Source: JAVJUV01 sp047314965
Lineage (GTDB): Bacteria > Pseudomonadota > Alphaproteobacteria > Rhodobacterales > Rhodobacteraceae
Direction: 5' to 3'
DNA length: 64,000 nt
Assembly: GCF_047314965.1 (NCBI RefSeq)
Contig: NZ_JBLBVK010000052.1
Location: forward strand, 62,001-126,000
Shown here piece after piece: positions 8,685-16,958 of this stretch; positions within the stretch are counted from its first letter, which is position 1, and every line of letters starts with the position of its first letter. Under the pieces are notes generated by a model that worked only from the letters and a program-made list of their open reading frames with translations, was not told the DNA's origin and did no database searches. A program made the position numbers and the translations under genes.

Positions 8685-10136
8685 TCACCCGCCGAAGCGA
8701 TAGTTGGGGCTTTCGCGCGTAATCTGGACATCGTGGACGTGGCTTTCCTTGAGCCCTGCCCCGGTTATCCGCACGAACTTACAATTTTGTCGCATGTCTT
8801 CGATGGTTTCGCAACCTGTGTAGCCCATGGCCGCGCGAAGCCCACCGATCAACTGATGTATGACGGCACCAGCGGACCCCTTGTAGGGCACTTGGCCTTC
8901 GATACCCTCGGGTACGAGCTTGTCGCTCGCCGCATCCTTCTGGAAATACCGGTCCGCGCTGCCGCGTGCCATTGCACCAAGACTGCCCATGCCGCGATAG
9001 GATTTGAAACTACGTCCCTGGTACAGGATCACCTCGCCGGGCGACTCGTCCGTGCCGGCGATCATAGAGCCGACCATGGCGCAGGACGCACCCGCGGCGA
9101 TGGCCTTGGCGAAATCACCGGAAAATTTGATCCCGCCGTCGGCGATCACGGGAACATCGCCCGCGGCCTGTGCGCAATCGATGATCGCCGACAACTGCGG
9201 CACGCCGACGCCCGCGACCATTCGAGTCGTGCAGATCGACCCCGGCCCGATCCCGACCTTGACGGCGTCCGCACCGGCATCGATCAGCGCTTTCGTGGCA
9301 TCGCCAGTCGCGACGTTGCCCGCGATGATCTGCACTTCGTTCGACAGTTTCTTCGCCCGGACAACGGCCTCCGCAACCGAAGCGGAATGCCCATGCGCCG
9401 TATCGATCACGATGATGTCCACGCCGGCATCGACCAGCGCCTCGGAGCGTTCGAACCCCGCATCGCCCACCGTGGTCGCTGCCGCGACACGCAAACGTCC
9501 CAGCGCGTCCTTGCAGGCCTGCGGGTTCAGGACCGCCATTTCGCTGTCCTTCAACGTCAGGAGGCCGGTGAGCTTGCCATTCGCATCCGTCACCAGCAAC
9601 TTCTCGATCCGGCGCGCCCGCATCAGGCTGCGTGCCTCGTCGAGATCCGCGGGTTCCTTCAGGACCGCGAGGTTCTCCGAAGTCATCATGACCCTGACCG
9701 GGGTATCGTCGCTCTCGGCGAACCGCATATCCCGGTTCGTGACGATCCCAACGACCTTGTGGTTCTTGTCCACCACGGGAAAGCCGGTGAAATTGTAGCG
9801 TTCGATCAGCGCCTTGGCGTCGCCAAGGGTCTGGTCCGGCGTCAAGGTGACCGGGTTATATACGATACCGGACTCGAACCGCTTCACGCGCCGCACCTCG
9901 CGTGCCTGGGCCTCGATGTCGAGGTTGCGGTGGATCACGCCGATGCCGCCGGCCTGAGCCATCGCGATAGCCATGCGTGCCTCGGTCACCGTATCCATCG
10001 CCGAGGACAGAAGCGGTATGTTCATCTTGATGGTCTTGGTGACCTTCGTGCGCGTATCGGCCGTCGACGGCAAAACCTTGGAGGCGGCCGGAACGAGCAG
10101 AACGTCGTCGAATGTGAGTGCCTCACGAATCTCCAT
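8685..10136 (-). CDS. guaB: Inosine-5'-monophosphate dehydrogenase
   Basis: Oxidises IMP to XMP with NAD+, the committed step of GTP synthesis in the cytoplasm. The 483-residue protein has the N-terminal barrel start (EALTFDDVLLVPAAS), two CBS domains at about residues 95-205, the catalytic cysteine in VGIGPGSICTTRMV, the phosphate loop ADGGIKFSGD, and the flap motif GSLGAMARGSADRY. The length is typical. The ATG has AAGGAG 8 bp upstream. It is divergent from the agmatinase-family gene, with 168 bp between the starts. Confidence 0.98.
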   Translation of the reverse strand: MEIREALTFDDVLLVPAASKVLPSTADTRTKVTKTIKMNIPLLSSAMDTVTEARMAIAMAQAGGIGVIHRNLDIEAQAREVRRVKRFESGIVYNPVTLTPDQTLGDAKALIERYNFTGFPVVDKNHKVVGIVTNRDMRFAESDDTPVRVMMTSENLAVLKEPADLDEARSLMRARRIEKLLVTDANGKLTGLLTLKDSEMAVLNPQACKDALGRLRVAAATTVGDAGFERSEALVDAGVDIIVIDTAHGHSASVAEAVVRAKKLSNEVQIIAGNVATGDATKALIDAGADAVKVGIGPGSICTTRMVAGVGVPQLSAIIDCAQAAGDVPVIADGGIKFSGDFAKAIAAGASCAMVGSMIAGTDESPGEVILYQGRSFKSYRGMGSLGAMARGSADRYFQKDAASDKLVPEGIEGQVPYKGSAGAVIHQLIGGLRAAMGYTGCETIEDMRQNCKFVRITGAGLKESHVHDVQITRESPNYRFGG

Positions 10137-10304
10137 GAGCGGTTCTCCTTGGGAGGGATCGTTTGACGCCTCCCTATTGCATGGCTTGTCATGGGCCGAA
10201 AGCCCTATTCGTGGCCAAAACGACGCGGATCACCAGATTTTGTGGACGGTACCCCCAAAAAACTGCCGCTTGCATCCGCATCCGAACCCGGGCCTGATGA
10301 CCTG

Positions 10305-11264
10305 ATGAGCACGCATGGATACGAAACCGGCCGCCTCGATCTGCCCTTCGTCGGCATCTCGACCTTCGGCAAGAGACCTTACGTCCAGGACTGGGACAGG
10401 ATCGACGCCCACGCCGCCGTTCTCGGCGCGCCCTTCGATGCAGGCACCCAGTGGCGCTCCGGCGCACGCTTCGGACCTCGTGCCGTGCGCGAGGCCTCGA
10501 CGCTGTTTTCTTTCGGACACGCCGGCGCCTATGACCACGAGGATGACCGGACCTACCTGCCCGGCGACGTCCGCATCGTCGACATCGGGGATGCGGACAT
10601 TGTGCATACCGACACCGAGAAGAGCCATGCCAACATCGAAACCGGCGTCCGCTCGATCCTGAAGGCCGGTGCCCTGCCGGTGGTGATCGGCGGCGACCAC
10701 TCGGTCAACATCCCCTGTATCCGGGCCTTTGATGATCAGCCCCCCTTCCACATTCTTCAGATCGACGCGCATCTGGATTTTGTGGACGAGCGTCACGGCG
10801 TCCGCCACGGCCACGGAAATCCGATGCGCCGGGCCGCCGAGCAGGCTCAGGTCACCGGACTGACACAGGTCGGCATAAGAAACGTTTCCTCGACGGCCCG
10901 CGAGGGCTACGAGGACGCGCGCAGGATGGGCTCAGACATCCTGTCCGTCCGCCAGGCCCGCAACCTCGGCCCGGCAGGCGTCGCGTCAAGGCTTCCGACG
11001 GGTGCGCGCGTCTATGTCACCCTGGACATCGACGCTTTCTGCCCTTCCATCGCGCCCGGCACCGGCACGCCAAGTCACGGCGGCTTCCTCTACTACGAGG
11101 TTCTGGAACTATTGCAGACTATCGCCCGTAACCACGAGGTCGTGGGCTTCGATCTCGTCGAGGTCGCGCCCGACTACGATCCGACCGGATCGACCGCGAT
11201 CCTCGCTGCCCAGGTCATGCTGAATTTCCTGGGTTTCATCTTCGATGCGCGCTGTCCGGGATGA
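10305..11264 (+). CDS. Agmatinase-family ureohydrolase
   Basis: Probably hydrolyses a guanidino compound (agmatine or similar) to an amine and urea using two Mn ions. The 319-residue protein has the three metal-binding motifs: GGDHSV, DAHLDFVDERHG and LDIDAF. In the last motif the usual DIDxxDP reads DIDAFCP, so the conserved third Asp is replaced by Cys (codon TGC); the two metal-liganding Asp residues remain. The chosen ATG starts MSTHGYETGRLDLPF; the frame continues upstream to 10191 but that part does not look like the family. No polyamine genes are adjacent, so the substrate (agmatine, guanidinobutyrate, guanidine or other) is open. Confidence 0.85.
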   Translation: MSTHGYETGRLDLPFVGISTFGKRPYVQDWDRIDAHAAVLGAPFDAGTQWRSGARFGPRAVREASTLFSFGHAGAYDHEDDRTYLPGDVRIVDIGDADIVHTDTEKSHANIETGVRSILKAGALPVVIGGDHSVNIPCIRAFDDQPPFHILQIDAHLDFVDERHGVRHGHGNPMRRAAEQAQVTGLTQVGIRNVSSTAREGYEDARRMGSDILSVRQARNLGPAGVASRLPTGARVYVTLDIDAFCPSIAPGTGTPSHGGFLYYEVLELLQTIARNHEVVGFDLVEVAPDYDPTGSTAILAAQVMLNFLGFIFDARCPG

Positions 11265-11277
11265 CCCGGCGCAGCGC
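11249..11277 (+). terminator. Hairpin at the 3' end of the agmatinase-family gene
   Basis: GCGCTG (11249-11254) pairs with CAGCGC (11272-11277), and CCGGG with CCCGG inside, around an ATGA loop that contains the stop codon. There is no T-run after it, so termination is only suggested. Confidence 0.4.
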
Positions 11278-11565
11278 CACCCCCGATACGGCGCCATAGA
11301 CTGCCGAAGTCCGACGGTTCGCTGAGGGGAATCTCCGCCTGTCTCTGCGCGGTTCTCCATAAGGAGCTGCCCAGATCTCCACGGGGCGCTGCCCAGATCT
11401 CCAACCGACTCTACTCTTGTTTCTGCCGGACTCTGCGCTGCCAACGACTCCTTGGCGCGCGTTCGCGGTTTATTAGGACAGCGGGCGGTAAGTTAGGGGT
11501 GGGTGTACGGGGGAAACAACACAGGCCGCAAAAACGATTCGACATCTCCCAGCTGTGCCGTGGGA
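11265..11565. other. 301-bp convergent intergenic region with a short tandem repeat
   Basis: It lies between the 3' ends of two converging genes. I see no supported gene: minus-strand open frames here have no ribosome site and no recognisable sequence. Apart from the hairpin at its left edge, the notable content is a 16-bp perfect direct repeat listed separately. Confidence 0.6.
11366..11403. repeat. 16-bp direct repeat pair, 22-bp period
   Basis: GCTGCCCAGATCTCCA occurs at 11366-11381 and again at 11388-11403. The copies are identical and their starts are 22 bp apart, about two helical turns. No function is evident. Confidence 0.8.
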
Positions 11566-12558
11566 TCACGCAATGGCCGCGTTGGTTTTCGCAGCCAGCA
11601 TCCCCTTCGCCCAAAGCTTCAGCACACGGTAGGCAATCGCAGGGATGTAGAGCGTAGCGGCCACAAGAACGATCGCTCCGAGGTAGCGCAGGACTTCCAT
11701 GTCGAAGTACTGCGACCCGATCAGCAGTGCACCCGCGAATGCCGTCACCGGAAACGTGAAGGCACTCCAGAACCCGCTGAATTCGCCCTCTGTCAGCCAG
11801 CGGATGCGAACCAGGAAGATCGCGGCGAGAACGGCAGCCCAGATCAGCGAAATCGCCCCAAGCAAGGTCTGCCCGGTGAGCATGGCGGCTCCGGCGACAA
11901 ATCCCGCCGGCGCAAGCTGTATCACCTGCAACGGCCGCAAGGGCGGCTGTCCCTCCCCGGTCAGCAGCGGCCGGACGCTCACTGCCGTAACCACAACCGC
12001 GGCAGCGGCGCAGTAACCGATCAGCCAGGGCAGCGTTCCGGTCACCACATCCAGCGTCAACGCCGCGCCCGGGGCCAGAATGAAGCCGACGAACACAAGG
12101 TGCATCGCGGGCGTGACGGGCCCCGAGGTGTCCGTTCCCGACAATCTCTGCACCAGAACGCGAAGCGCGATTCCAAGGAGCCCCAGAAATCCGACCACCA
12201 GACAGGCCAGCGCCAGACCGCGCGCCATCGGCGCAAGTATTGCGGCCTCGACCATCAGGCCTATGAAAAGAGCGGCCAGACCCGTCCGGCCCGGAAGCGT
12301 CTTCAGATCATCCAGCATCACGCCTGGGCGGAAAAAGAACTTCGCCCCGTAAGCCACCAGACAATATGCAAAAAGCAAACTCACCATACCGGCGGCCAGA
12401 TCGACAGGCGCGGTTGGAAACCCAAAGACATCAACCGCCCGCCTCCAGGCCGCGACCAGCCCCAGAAGTCCAAGGACAGCCGGAAATATGGCCGGAGGAA
12501 CGCGCCGGAACAGGCCCACTTTCTGGGGCAATTGGGGCGGTGGGGGAAAATGTGACAT
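11566..12558 (-). CDS. TehA/SLAC1 (TDT family) membrane carrier
   Basis: Predicted inner-membrane anion or C4-dicarboxylate channel/carrier of the TDT superfamily. The 330-residue protein has about ten hydrophobic helices, starts MSHFPPPPQLPQKVGLFRRVPPAIFP and contains family-like patches (GEFSGFWSAFTFPVTAFAGALL). Reading the TDT family as tellurite-resistance related is historical; the true substrate cannot be told here. The ATG at 12558 has AGGAG 8 bp upstream; the frame runs back to 12636 without support. It is divergent from the gene at 12710, with an FNR-like box 84 bp upstream of its start. Confidence 0.8.
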   Translation of the reverse strand: MSHFPPPPQLPQKVGLFRRVPPAIFPAVLGLLGLVAAWRRAVDVFGFPTAPVDLAAGMVSLLFAYCLVAYGAKFFFRPGVMLDDLKTLPGRTGLAALFIGLMVEAAILAPMARGLALACLVVGFLGLLGIALRVLVQRLSGTDTSGPVTPAMHLVFVGFILAPGAALTLDVVTGTLPWLIGYCAAAAVVVTAVSVRPLLTGEGQPPLRPLQVIQLAPAGFVAGAAMLTGQTLLGAISLIWAAVLAAIFLVRIRWLTEGEFSGFWSAFTFPVTAFAGALLIGSQYFDMEVLRYLGAIVLVAATLYIPAIAYRVLKLWAKGMLAAKTNAAIA

Positions 12559-12641
12559 GGGCGAAATCTCCTGACCCCATGTCTGCCACAGCCGGTGGGC
12601 CCGGTGCAGCGCGGCACGACATCGCACGGCCCCCATCGTGA

Positions 12642-12655
12642 TTGACCGGCATCAA
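12642..12655 (+). promoter_or_regulatory. FNR-type binding site
   Basis: TTGAC-CGGC-ATCAA matches the FNR consensus TTGAT-N4-ATCAA at 9 of 10 positions. Its centre (12648.5) lies 41-42 bp upstream of the start site expected from the -10 box at 12677-12682, the textbook position for a class II FNR-activated promoter. Confidence 0.78.
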
Positions 12656-12676
12656 CGACAGAACCGCTGAACCGCT

Positions 12677-12682
12677 TATACT
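12677..12682 (+). promoter_or_regulatory. -10 box of the FNR-dependent promoter
   Basis: TATACT matches the sigma70 -10 consensus at 5 of 6 positions. There is no good -35 hexamer; the FNR box takes its place. The start of transcription would be near 12690, leaving a 20-nt leader that contains the GGGAGG ribosome site. Confidence 0.65.
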
Positions 12683-12709
12683 GTTCAGGTTCAGAAGGGA
12701 GGTTTGAAC

Positions 12710-13216
12710 ATGGAAACGAATACTCTTCCCCGCTTCGACGACAGCGTCAATGAAACCGGCTGTTGCCCGCGATTCAATCCCGAAGGATGGGACGGTCGGG
12801 AATTGCACTTCAGGGACAAGAGGTTCCTCCGGGCAGAGACCCGCAGCGCGATGCATATCCCGCTCAACATGGGTCGTGTGTTCGCGCGGGTGAACAGCCG
12901 CATTGAAGAAGCCGGTGGCTGGGACAACGACGACATGATCGTCCTCAGCCGCGATCTGTCGCCGTTCAAGGCAGAACACCTGTTTTCCGTTCCGCGCGAT
13001 ATCCCCGGTGAAGAGATGACGTCACTGACCGGCGACTTCGTCACCAAGGCCTTCGAAGGCCCCTACCGAGACGCGAAAGACTGGTGCGCCGAGATGGAAC
13101 AGCTTGTTCGCGACAAGGGCAGCCTGCCCGGCCGCGTGTATTTCTTCTACACGACCTGCCCGAAATGCGCGAAGCACTATGGCAAGAACTACGTCGTCGG
13201 GGTGGCCGAGATCTGA
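12710..13216 (+). CDS. Unknown 168-residue Cys-containing protein, predicted FNR-controlled
   Basis: I do not recognise the family. The soluble-looking protein begins METNTLPRFDDSVNETGCCP, so it has a Cys pair near residue 18, and ends with a CPKC motif (TTCPKCAKHYGKNY) that could bind metal, most likely zinc or an Fe-S cluster. No signal peptide or membrane segment is seen. The ATG at 12710 follows GGGAGG at 8 bp; a TTG six bases earlier is less likely. The FNR-like promoter upstream suggests expression at low oxygen, consistent with a redox or metal role, but that is inference. Confidence 0.75.
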   Translation: METNTLPRFDDSVNETGCCPRFNPEGWDGRELHFRDKRFLRAETRSAMHIPLNMGRVFARVNSRIEEAGGWDNDDMIVLSRDLSPFKAEHLFSVPRDIPGEEMTSLTGDFVTKAFEGPYRDAKDWCAEMEQLVRDKGSLPGRVYFFYTTCPKCAKHYGKNYVVGVAEI

Positions 13217-13225
13217 TCCGCCCGT

Positions 13226-14002
13226 TCAGTCATCAAGGATCGCCACGGCGCGCGTGAAACCCGCCGAGCCGCCCTTGATCTTGATCGGGAAGCAGCAGAC
13301 CGTGAACCCGGTCTCCGGCAGGGACTCCAGGTTCGACAGCTTCTCGATGTGGCTATACCCGATGTCCATCGAGGCCCGGTGCCCCTCCCAGATGATCGAT
13401 GGGTCCCGTGTCTCGGCCCATCGTTTAGCAGTATAGGAAAACGGCGCATCCCACGACCAGGCATCCGTGCCGGTCACCCGCACTCCTTTTTCCAGCAGGT
13501 ACAACGTAGCCTCCCGCCCCATGCCGCAGCCCGCGTCCAAGTAATCCGGCTCGCCGTACTTCGCCCCCGCCGACGTGTTGACAAGCACGATGTCCAGGGG
13601 CTGCACATCGTGCCCGATCCGCTCCAATTCGGCTTCCACTTCGGCGGCGCTGACCACGTGCCCGTCCGGCAGGTGCCGGAAATCCAGCTTCACTCCCGGA
13701 TTCATGCACCACTCCAGCGGAACCTCGTCGATCGTGATCGCACGCTTGCCGCCGTCCATGGTCGAATGATGATGGTACGGCGCATCCAGATGGGTGCCAT
13801 TGTGGGTTGCCACCTCCATGAACTCCATCGCCCACCCCTCTCCGTTCGGCAGATCGTCCCGCGACAGACCCGGGAAGAACGCTTCCAATCTATCGGCCGT
13901 ATCGGCGCCGGTCTTGTAGTCGATCTTCGGCAACATGAATGGCGGGTCCGAGGCGATCCCGGCCTGAAGCGCGACGGAGATATCGATGAAACGGCGGGGC
14001 AT
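13226..14002 (-). CDS. Cyclase-family (kynurenine formamidase-like) metal-dependent hydrolase
   Basis: A 258-residue protein with the signature of the cyclase/arylformamidase family, HNGTHLDAPYHH (consensus HxGTHxDxPxH), which binds the catalytic metal. It also has the later GTDAWSWDAPF region. Family members hydrolyse amide or lactam bonds, for example N-formylkynurenine, isatin or cyclic amides; no kynurenine genes are adjacent, so the substrate is unknown. The ATG at 14002 has AAGGA 10 bp upstream; the frame extends three codons to a TTG. It converges with the gene at 12710 with only 9 bp between stops. Confidence 0.85.
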   Translation of the reverse strand: MPRRFIDISVALQAGIASDPPFMLPKIDYKTGADTADRLEAFFPGLSRDDLPNGEGWAMEFMEVATHNGTHLDAPYHHHSTMDGGKRAITIDEVPLEWCMNPGVKLDFRHLPDGHVVSAAEVEAELERIGHDVQPLDIVLVNTSAGAKYGEPDYLDAGCGMGREATLYLLEKGVRVTGTDAWSWDAPFSYTAKRWAETRDPSIIWEGHRASMDIGYSHIEKLSNLESLPETGFTVCCFPIKIKGGSAGFTRAVAILDD

Positions 14003-14142
14003 GAAGTGCAATTCCTTCCGAACAGGCAGCCATGTCTGCCCGACGGCAGGCTATCACATGCCGGGGGTCTTCCAAGATCGCTTCAACGAATACGAAAAGA
14101 CCGGGCAATTGCCCGGCCTCTTCGACAAGCACCTGCCCTGGC

Positions 14143-15270
14143 TCAATGCGCCTTCGTCGCGATCCGCTTGATCGGACGGTCGCGGTAAAGAAGCGATTGC
14201 GTATCGAGGAATACATGCACCTTCGACGGATCGGCCGTCAGTTGCACGTCCTTTCCGCGCAGCTCGTTGTGGATGCCCTGCAGCTTTCCGATAACCGGGT
14301 CACGACCGTCCTGCGGCTCGAAATAAAGCAGCGTCACCTCGCCCAGTGCCTCGGTGATGTTGACCTTGCCGCTGAAGATATGGCTGCCGCCGGGGGCTGC
14401 GGCCACGAAATCCTCCGGCCGCACACCGATATTCACCTCCTTGCCCATCTCTTCGGGCAAAGAGGGATAGTGCGACACGGCCAGCCCTCCGCCAACGACC
14501 TCGATGGTAGTCTGTTCACCGGTCCCGGTGATCCTGCCGGGGATAAGGTTCATCGCGGGCGACCCGATGAACTGGGCCACGAATTCGTTCTCGGGGCGCT
14601 CGTACAGCTCAAGCGGCGACCCGACCTGGGCGATGCCGCCGCCTGCCAGCACGACGATCCGCGTGGCCAGCGTCATCGCCTCGACCTGGTCATGCGTGAC
14701 GTAAATCATCGTGGAGTCCGGCATCGATTCCTTCAGCTGCGCGATCTCGATCCGAGTGGCCACCCGCAACGCCGCATCGAGGTTCGAGAGCGGCTCGTCG
14801 AACAGATAGACCTTCGGATCGCGCACGATGGAGCGTCCGATGGCAACGCGCTGGCGCTGTCCGCCCGACAGGGCCTTGGGCAGCCGGTCCAGCAGGTTGT
14901 GCAACTGCAGGATCCGCGCGGCCTTCTCCACGCGTTCGTCGATCTCGGCCTGGCTTTTCTTGGCGATCTTCAGCGCGAACTGCATGTTCTCCCGCACCGT
15001 CATGTGCGGATAAAGCGCATAGGACTGGAACACCATCGCGATGCCCCGCTGGGATGGCGGGACATCGTTCACCACCATGCCGTCGATCTGCAGCTCGCCG
15101 CCGGTGATCTTTTCCAGACCCGCGATCATGCGCAGAAGCGTGGATTTGCCACAGCCTGACGGCCCCACGAAAACGATCAGTTCGCCCTTCTTGATGTCGA
15201 GATTGATGTCCTTCAGGACATCCACCTCGCCATAGGACTTGGCCACATTCGTCAGCAAAAGATCAGCCAT
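14143..15270 (-). CDS. aglK: Alpha-glucoside ABC importer ATPase AglK
   Basis: Energises uptake of alpha-glucosides (sucrose, maltose, trehalose). The 375-residue protein has Walker A GPSGCGKST, Q-loop MVFQSYALYPHMTV, signature LSGGQRQRVAIGR, Walker B VYLFDEPLSNLD and switch His THDQ, plus the C-terminal MalK-like regulatory beta domain (about 235-375). It closes the aglEFGAK operon, 18 bp after aglA, with GGGGAGGG before its ATG. The name rests on operon context; by sequence alone it is a UgpC/MalK-type ATPase. Confidence 0.93.
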   Translation of the reverse strand: MADLLLTNVAKSYGEVDVLKDINLDIKKGELIVFVGPSGCGKSTLLRMIAGLEKITGGELQIDGMVVNDVPPSQRGIAMVFQSYALYPHMTVRENMQFALKIAKKSQAEIDERVEKAARILQLHNLLDRLPKALSGGQRQRVAIGRSIVRDPKVYLFDEPLSNLDAALRVATRIEIAQLKESMPDSTMIYVTHDQVEAMTLATRIVVLAGGGIAQVGSPLELYERPENEFVAQFIGSPAMNLIPGRITGTGEQTTIEVVGGGLAVSHYPSLPEEMGKEVNIGVRPEDFVAAAPGGSHIFSGKVNITEALGEVTLLYFEPQDGRDPVIGKLQGIHNELRGKDVQLTADPSKVHVFLDTQSLLYRDRPIKRIATKAH

Positions 15271-15288
15271 GGTTTCCCTCCCCTAAAG

Positions 15289-16947
15289 TCATGCGCCGGC
15301 AAAGGCGAAAAGCGCCTGCCACGGCGGCAGGGTCGTGTTGGTGTCGTCCTCGACGCAGGTGAACGGCGCGCCACGATCGATTTGCCAGCTACCCTCCGGC
15401 ATCGTGACAACCCTGTCTTCGTCCGACAGGTTGAAGGCGCAGAATACCCGCGCATTTCCATGCGCGCGGATGAAGCTGATATAGGTATCGTCAGCCTCGA
15501 CCAGTTCGAAATCGCCCTTCAGCAACGCCGCATAGGCGCGCCGAAAATCGATCATCCGGCGATAGAAATTCAGCGTCGACGCCTCGTCGCCATCCTGGAC
15601 CTCTACCGCTGCCTGCACGTGCTCCATCGCCACCGGCAACCACGGCTTGCCCTGCGAGAAACCGCCGTGCACCTGGTCATGGCTCCACGCCATCGGCGTC
15701 CGGCAGCCATCGCGGCCCTTGAACTTGGGCCAGAACCTCTTGCCGTACGGGTCCTGCAAATCCTCGAAGGGGACGTAAGCCTCGGTCAGTCCCAGTTCCT
15801 CCCCCTGGTACAGGCAAATAGTGCCGCGAAGCGACATGAGGAGCGCCGCGTAAAGCCGTACCGCCTCGGGCGACAGGCCCCAGCGCGATGCATGCCGCTC
15901 CACGTCATGGTTCGAAAACGCCCAGCAGGCCCAGCTCTCGGGCGCCGCATCGCCGAACTGGCGCAAGACCTTCGCGACCCGCGTGCCGGTCGGGAACTGT
16001 GACGAGAGAAAGTCGAATCCATAGCACATGTGGAGCCGCTTGGTGCCCTCGGTATAGGCCGCCTGGATCGCCAACCCCTGCTGGTCGTCGCCAACCTCGC
16101 CCACCGCGGTGATGTCCTGAAACTCGTCCATCACGCCGCGCAGGCGCTCCAGGAACTTCAGGTTCTCGGGCTGGGACTTGTCGTATTTGTGGTTCTGGAA
16201 TGTATAGGGGTTCACCGAAGGCGCCGTGGTGATGTCGCTTTCGGCGCGGTTAACCGGCGGGTTGTCCCTGAGTTCCTTGTCGTGAACGTAGAAGTTCACC
16301 GTATCGAGGCGGAAGCCGTCAACGCCGCGCTCCAGCCAGAACCGGGCCACGTCCAGCAACTCCTGCTGCACCTCCATATTGTGGAAGTTCAGGTCGGGCT
16401 GCGAGGTCAGGAAGTTGTGCAGGTAGTACTGCATCCGCTGCCCGTCCCATTCCCAGGCCGACCCGCCGAAGATCGACAGCCAGTTGTTGGGCGGCGTCCC
16501 GTCGGGCTTGGCCTCGGCCCAGACATACCAGTCGGCCTTGGGATTTTCGCGCGAGGCGCGGCTTTCCTTGAACCACGGATGCTGGTCCGAGGTATGGCTC
16601 AGCACCAGGTCGATGATCACCCGAATACCCAGCTCGTGCGCCCTTGCGATCAGCGCGTCGAAATCGCCCAGCGTTCCGAACATCGGATCGACATCCCGGT
16701 AGTCCGACACGTCATAGCCGAAATCCTGCATCGGCGAGGTGAAGAAGGGCGAGATCCAGATGGCGTCCACGCCCAGCGATGCCACATGCGGCAGCCGGTG
16801 AATGATGCCGGAAAGATCGCCGATGCCGTCGCCGTTCGAGTCCTGGTAGGAGCGCGGATAGATCTGGTAGATCACCGCACCCCGCCACCAGTCGGCATCG
16901 GCCTTGAGGGTCGACTTGGATTCGACACGCGGGTCGAGGAAACTCAT
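15289..16947 (-). CDS. aglA: Alpha-glucosidase, GH13 family
   Basis: Cytoplasmic enzyme that releases glucose from imported alpha-glucosides. The 552-residue protein starts MSFLDPRVESKS and contains the GH13 conserved regions: DLVLSHTSD, the nucleophile Asp in GFRLDTVNF, the acid/base Glu in AVGEVGDD and the transition-state pair in FSNHDVERH. The N-terminal ADWWRGAVIYQIYPRSYQD is typical of oligo-1,6/alpha-glucosidases. The open frame extends upstream to 17505 inside aglG, but that is a shadow: AAGGA precedes the ATG at 16947. It lies between aglG and aglK in the transport operon. Confidence 0.95.
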   Translation of the reverse strand: MSFLDPRVESKSTLKADADWWRGAVIYQIYPRSYQDSNGDGIGDLSGIIHRLPHVASLGVDAIWISPFFTSPMQDFGYDVSDYRDVDPMFGTLGDFDALIARAHELGIRVIIDLVLSHTSDQHPWFKESRASRENPKADWYVWAEAKPDGTPPNNWLSIFGGSAWEWDGQRMQYYLHNFLTSQPDLNFHNMEVQQELLDVARFWLERGVDGFRLDTVNFYVHDKELRDNPPVNRAESDITTAPSVNPYTFQNHKYDKSQPENLKFLERLRGVMDEFQDITAVGEVGDDQQGLAIQAAYTEGTKRLHMCYGFDFLSSQFPTGTRVAKVLRQFGDAAPESWACWAFSNHDVERHASRWGLSPEAVRLYAALLMSLRGTICLYQGEELGLTEAYVPFEDLQDPYGKRFWPKFKGRDGCRTPMAWSHDQVHGGFSQGKPWLPVAMEHVQAAVEVQDGDEASTLNFYRRMIDFRRAYAALLKGDFELVEADDTYISFIRAHGNARVFCAFNLSDEDRVVTMPEGSWQIDRGAPFTCVEDDTNTTLPPWQALFAFAGA

Positions 16948-16958
16948 CAGGATAGTCC

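Noticed and set aside
8301..10166. A 621-codon plus-strand frame across guaB
   Set aside because: Spans two minus-strand genes and their gap; composition is that of an antisense frame.
11109..11444. 111-codon minus-strand frame at the end of the agmatinase-family gene
   Set aside because: Mostly antisense to the real gene; the remaining part only translates the direct repeat.
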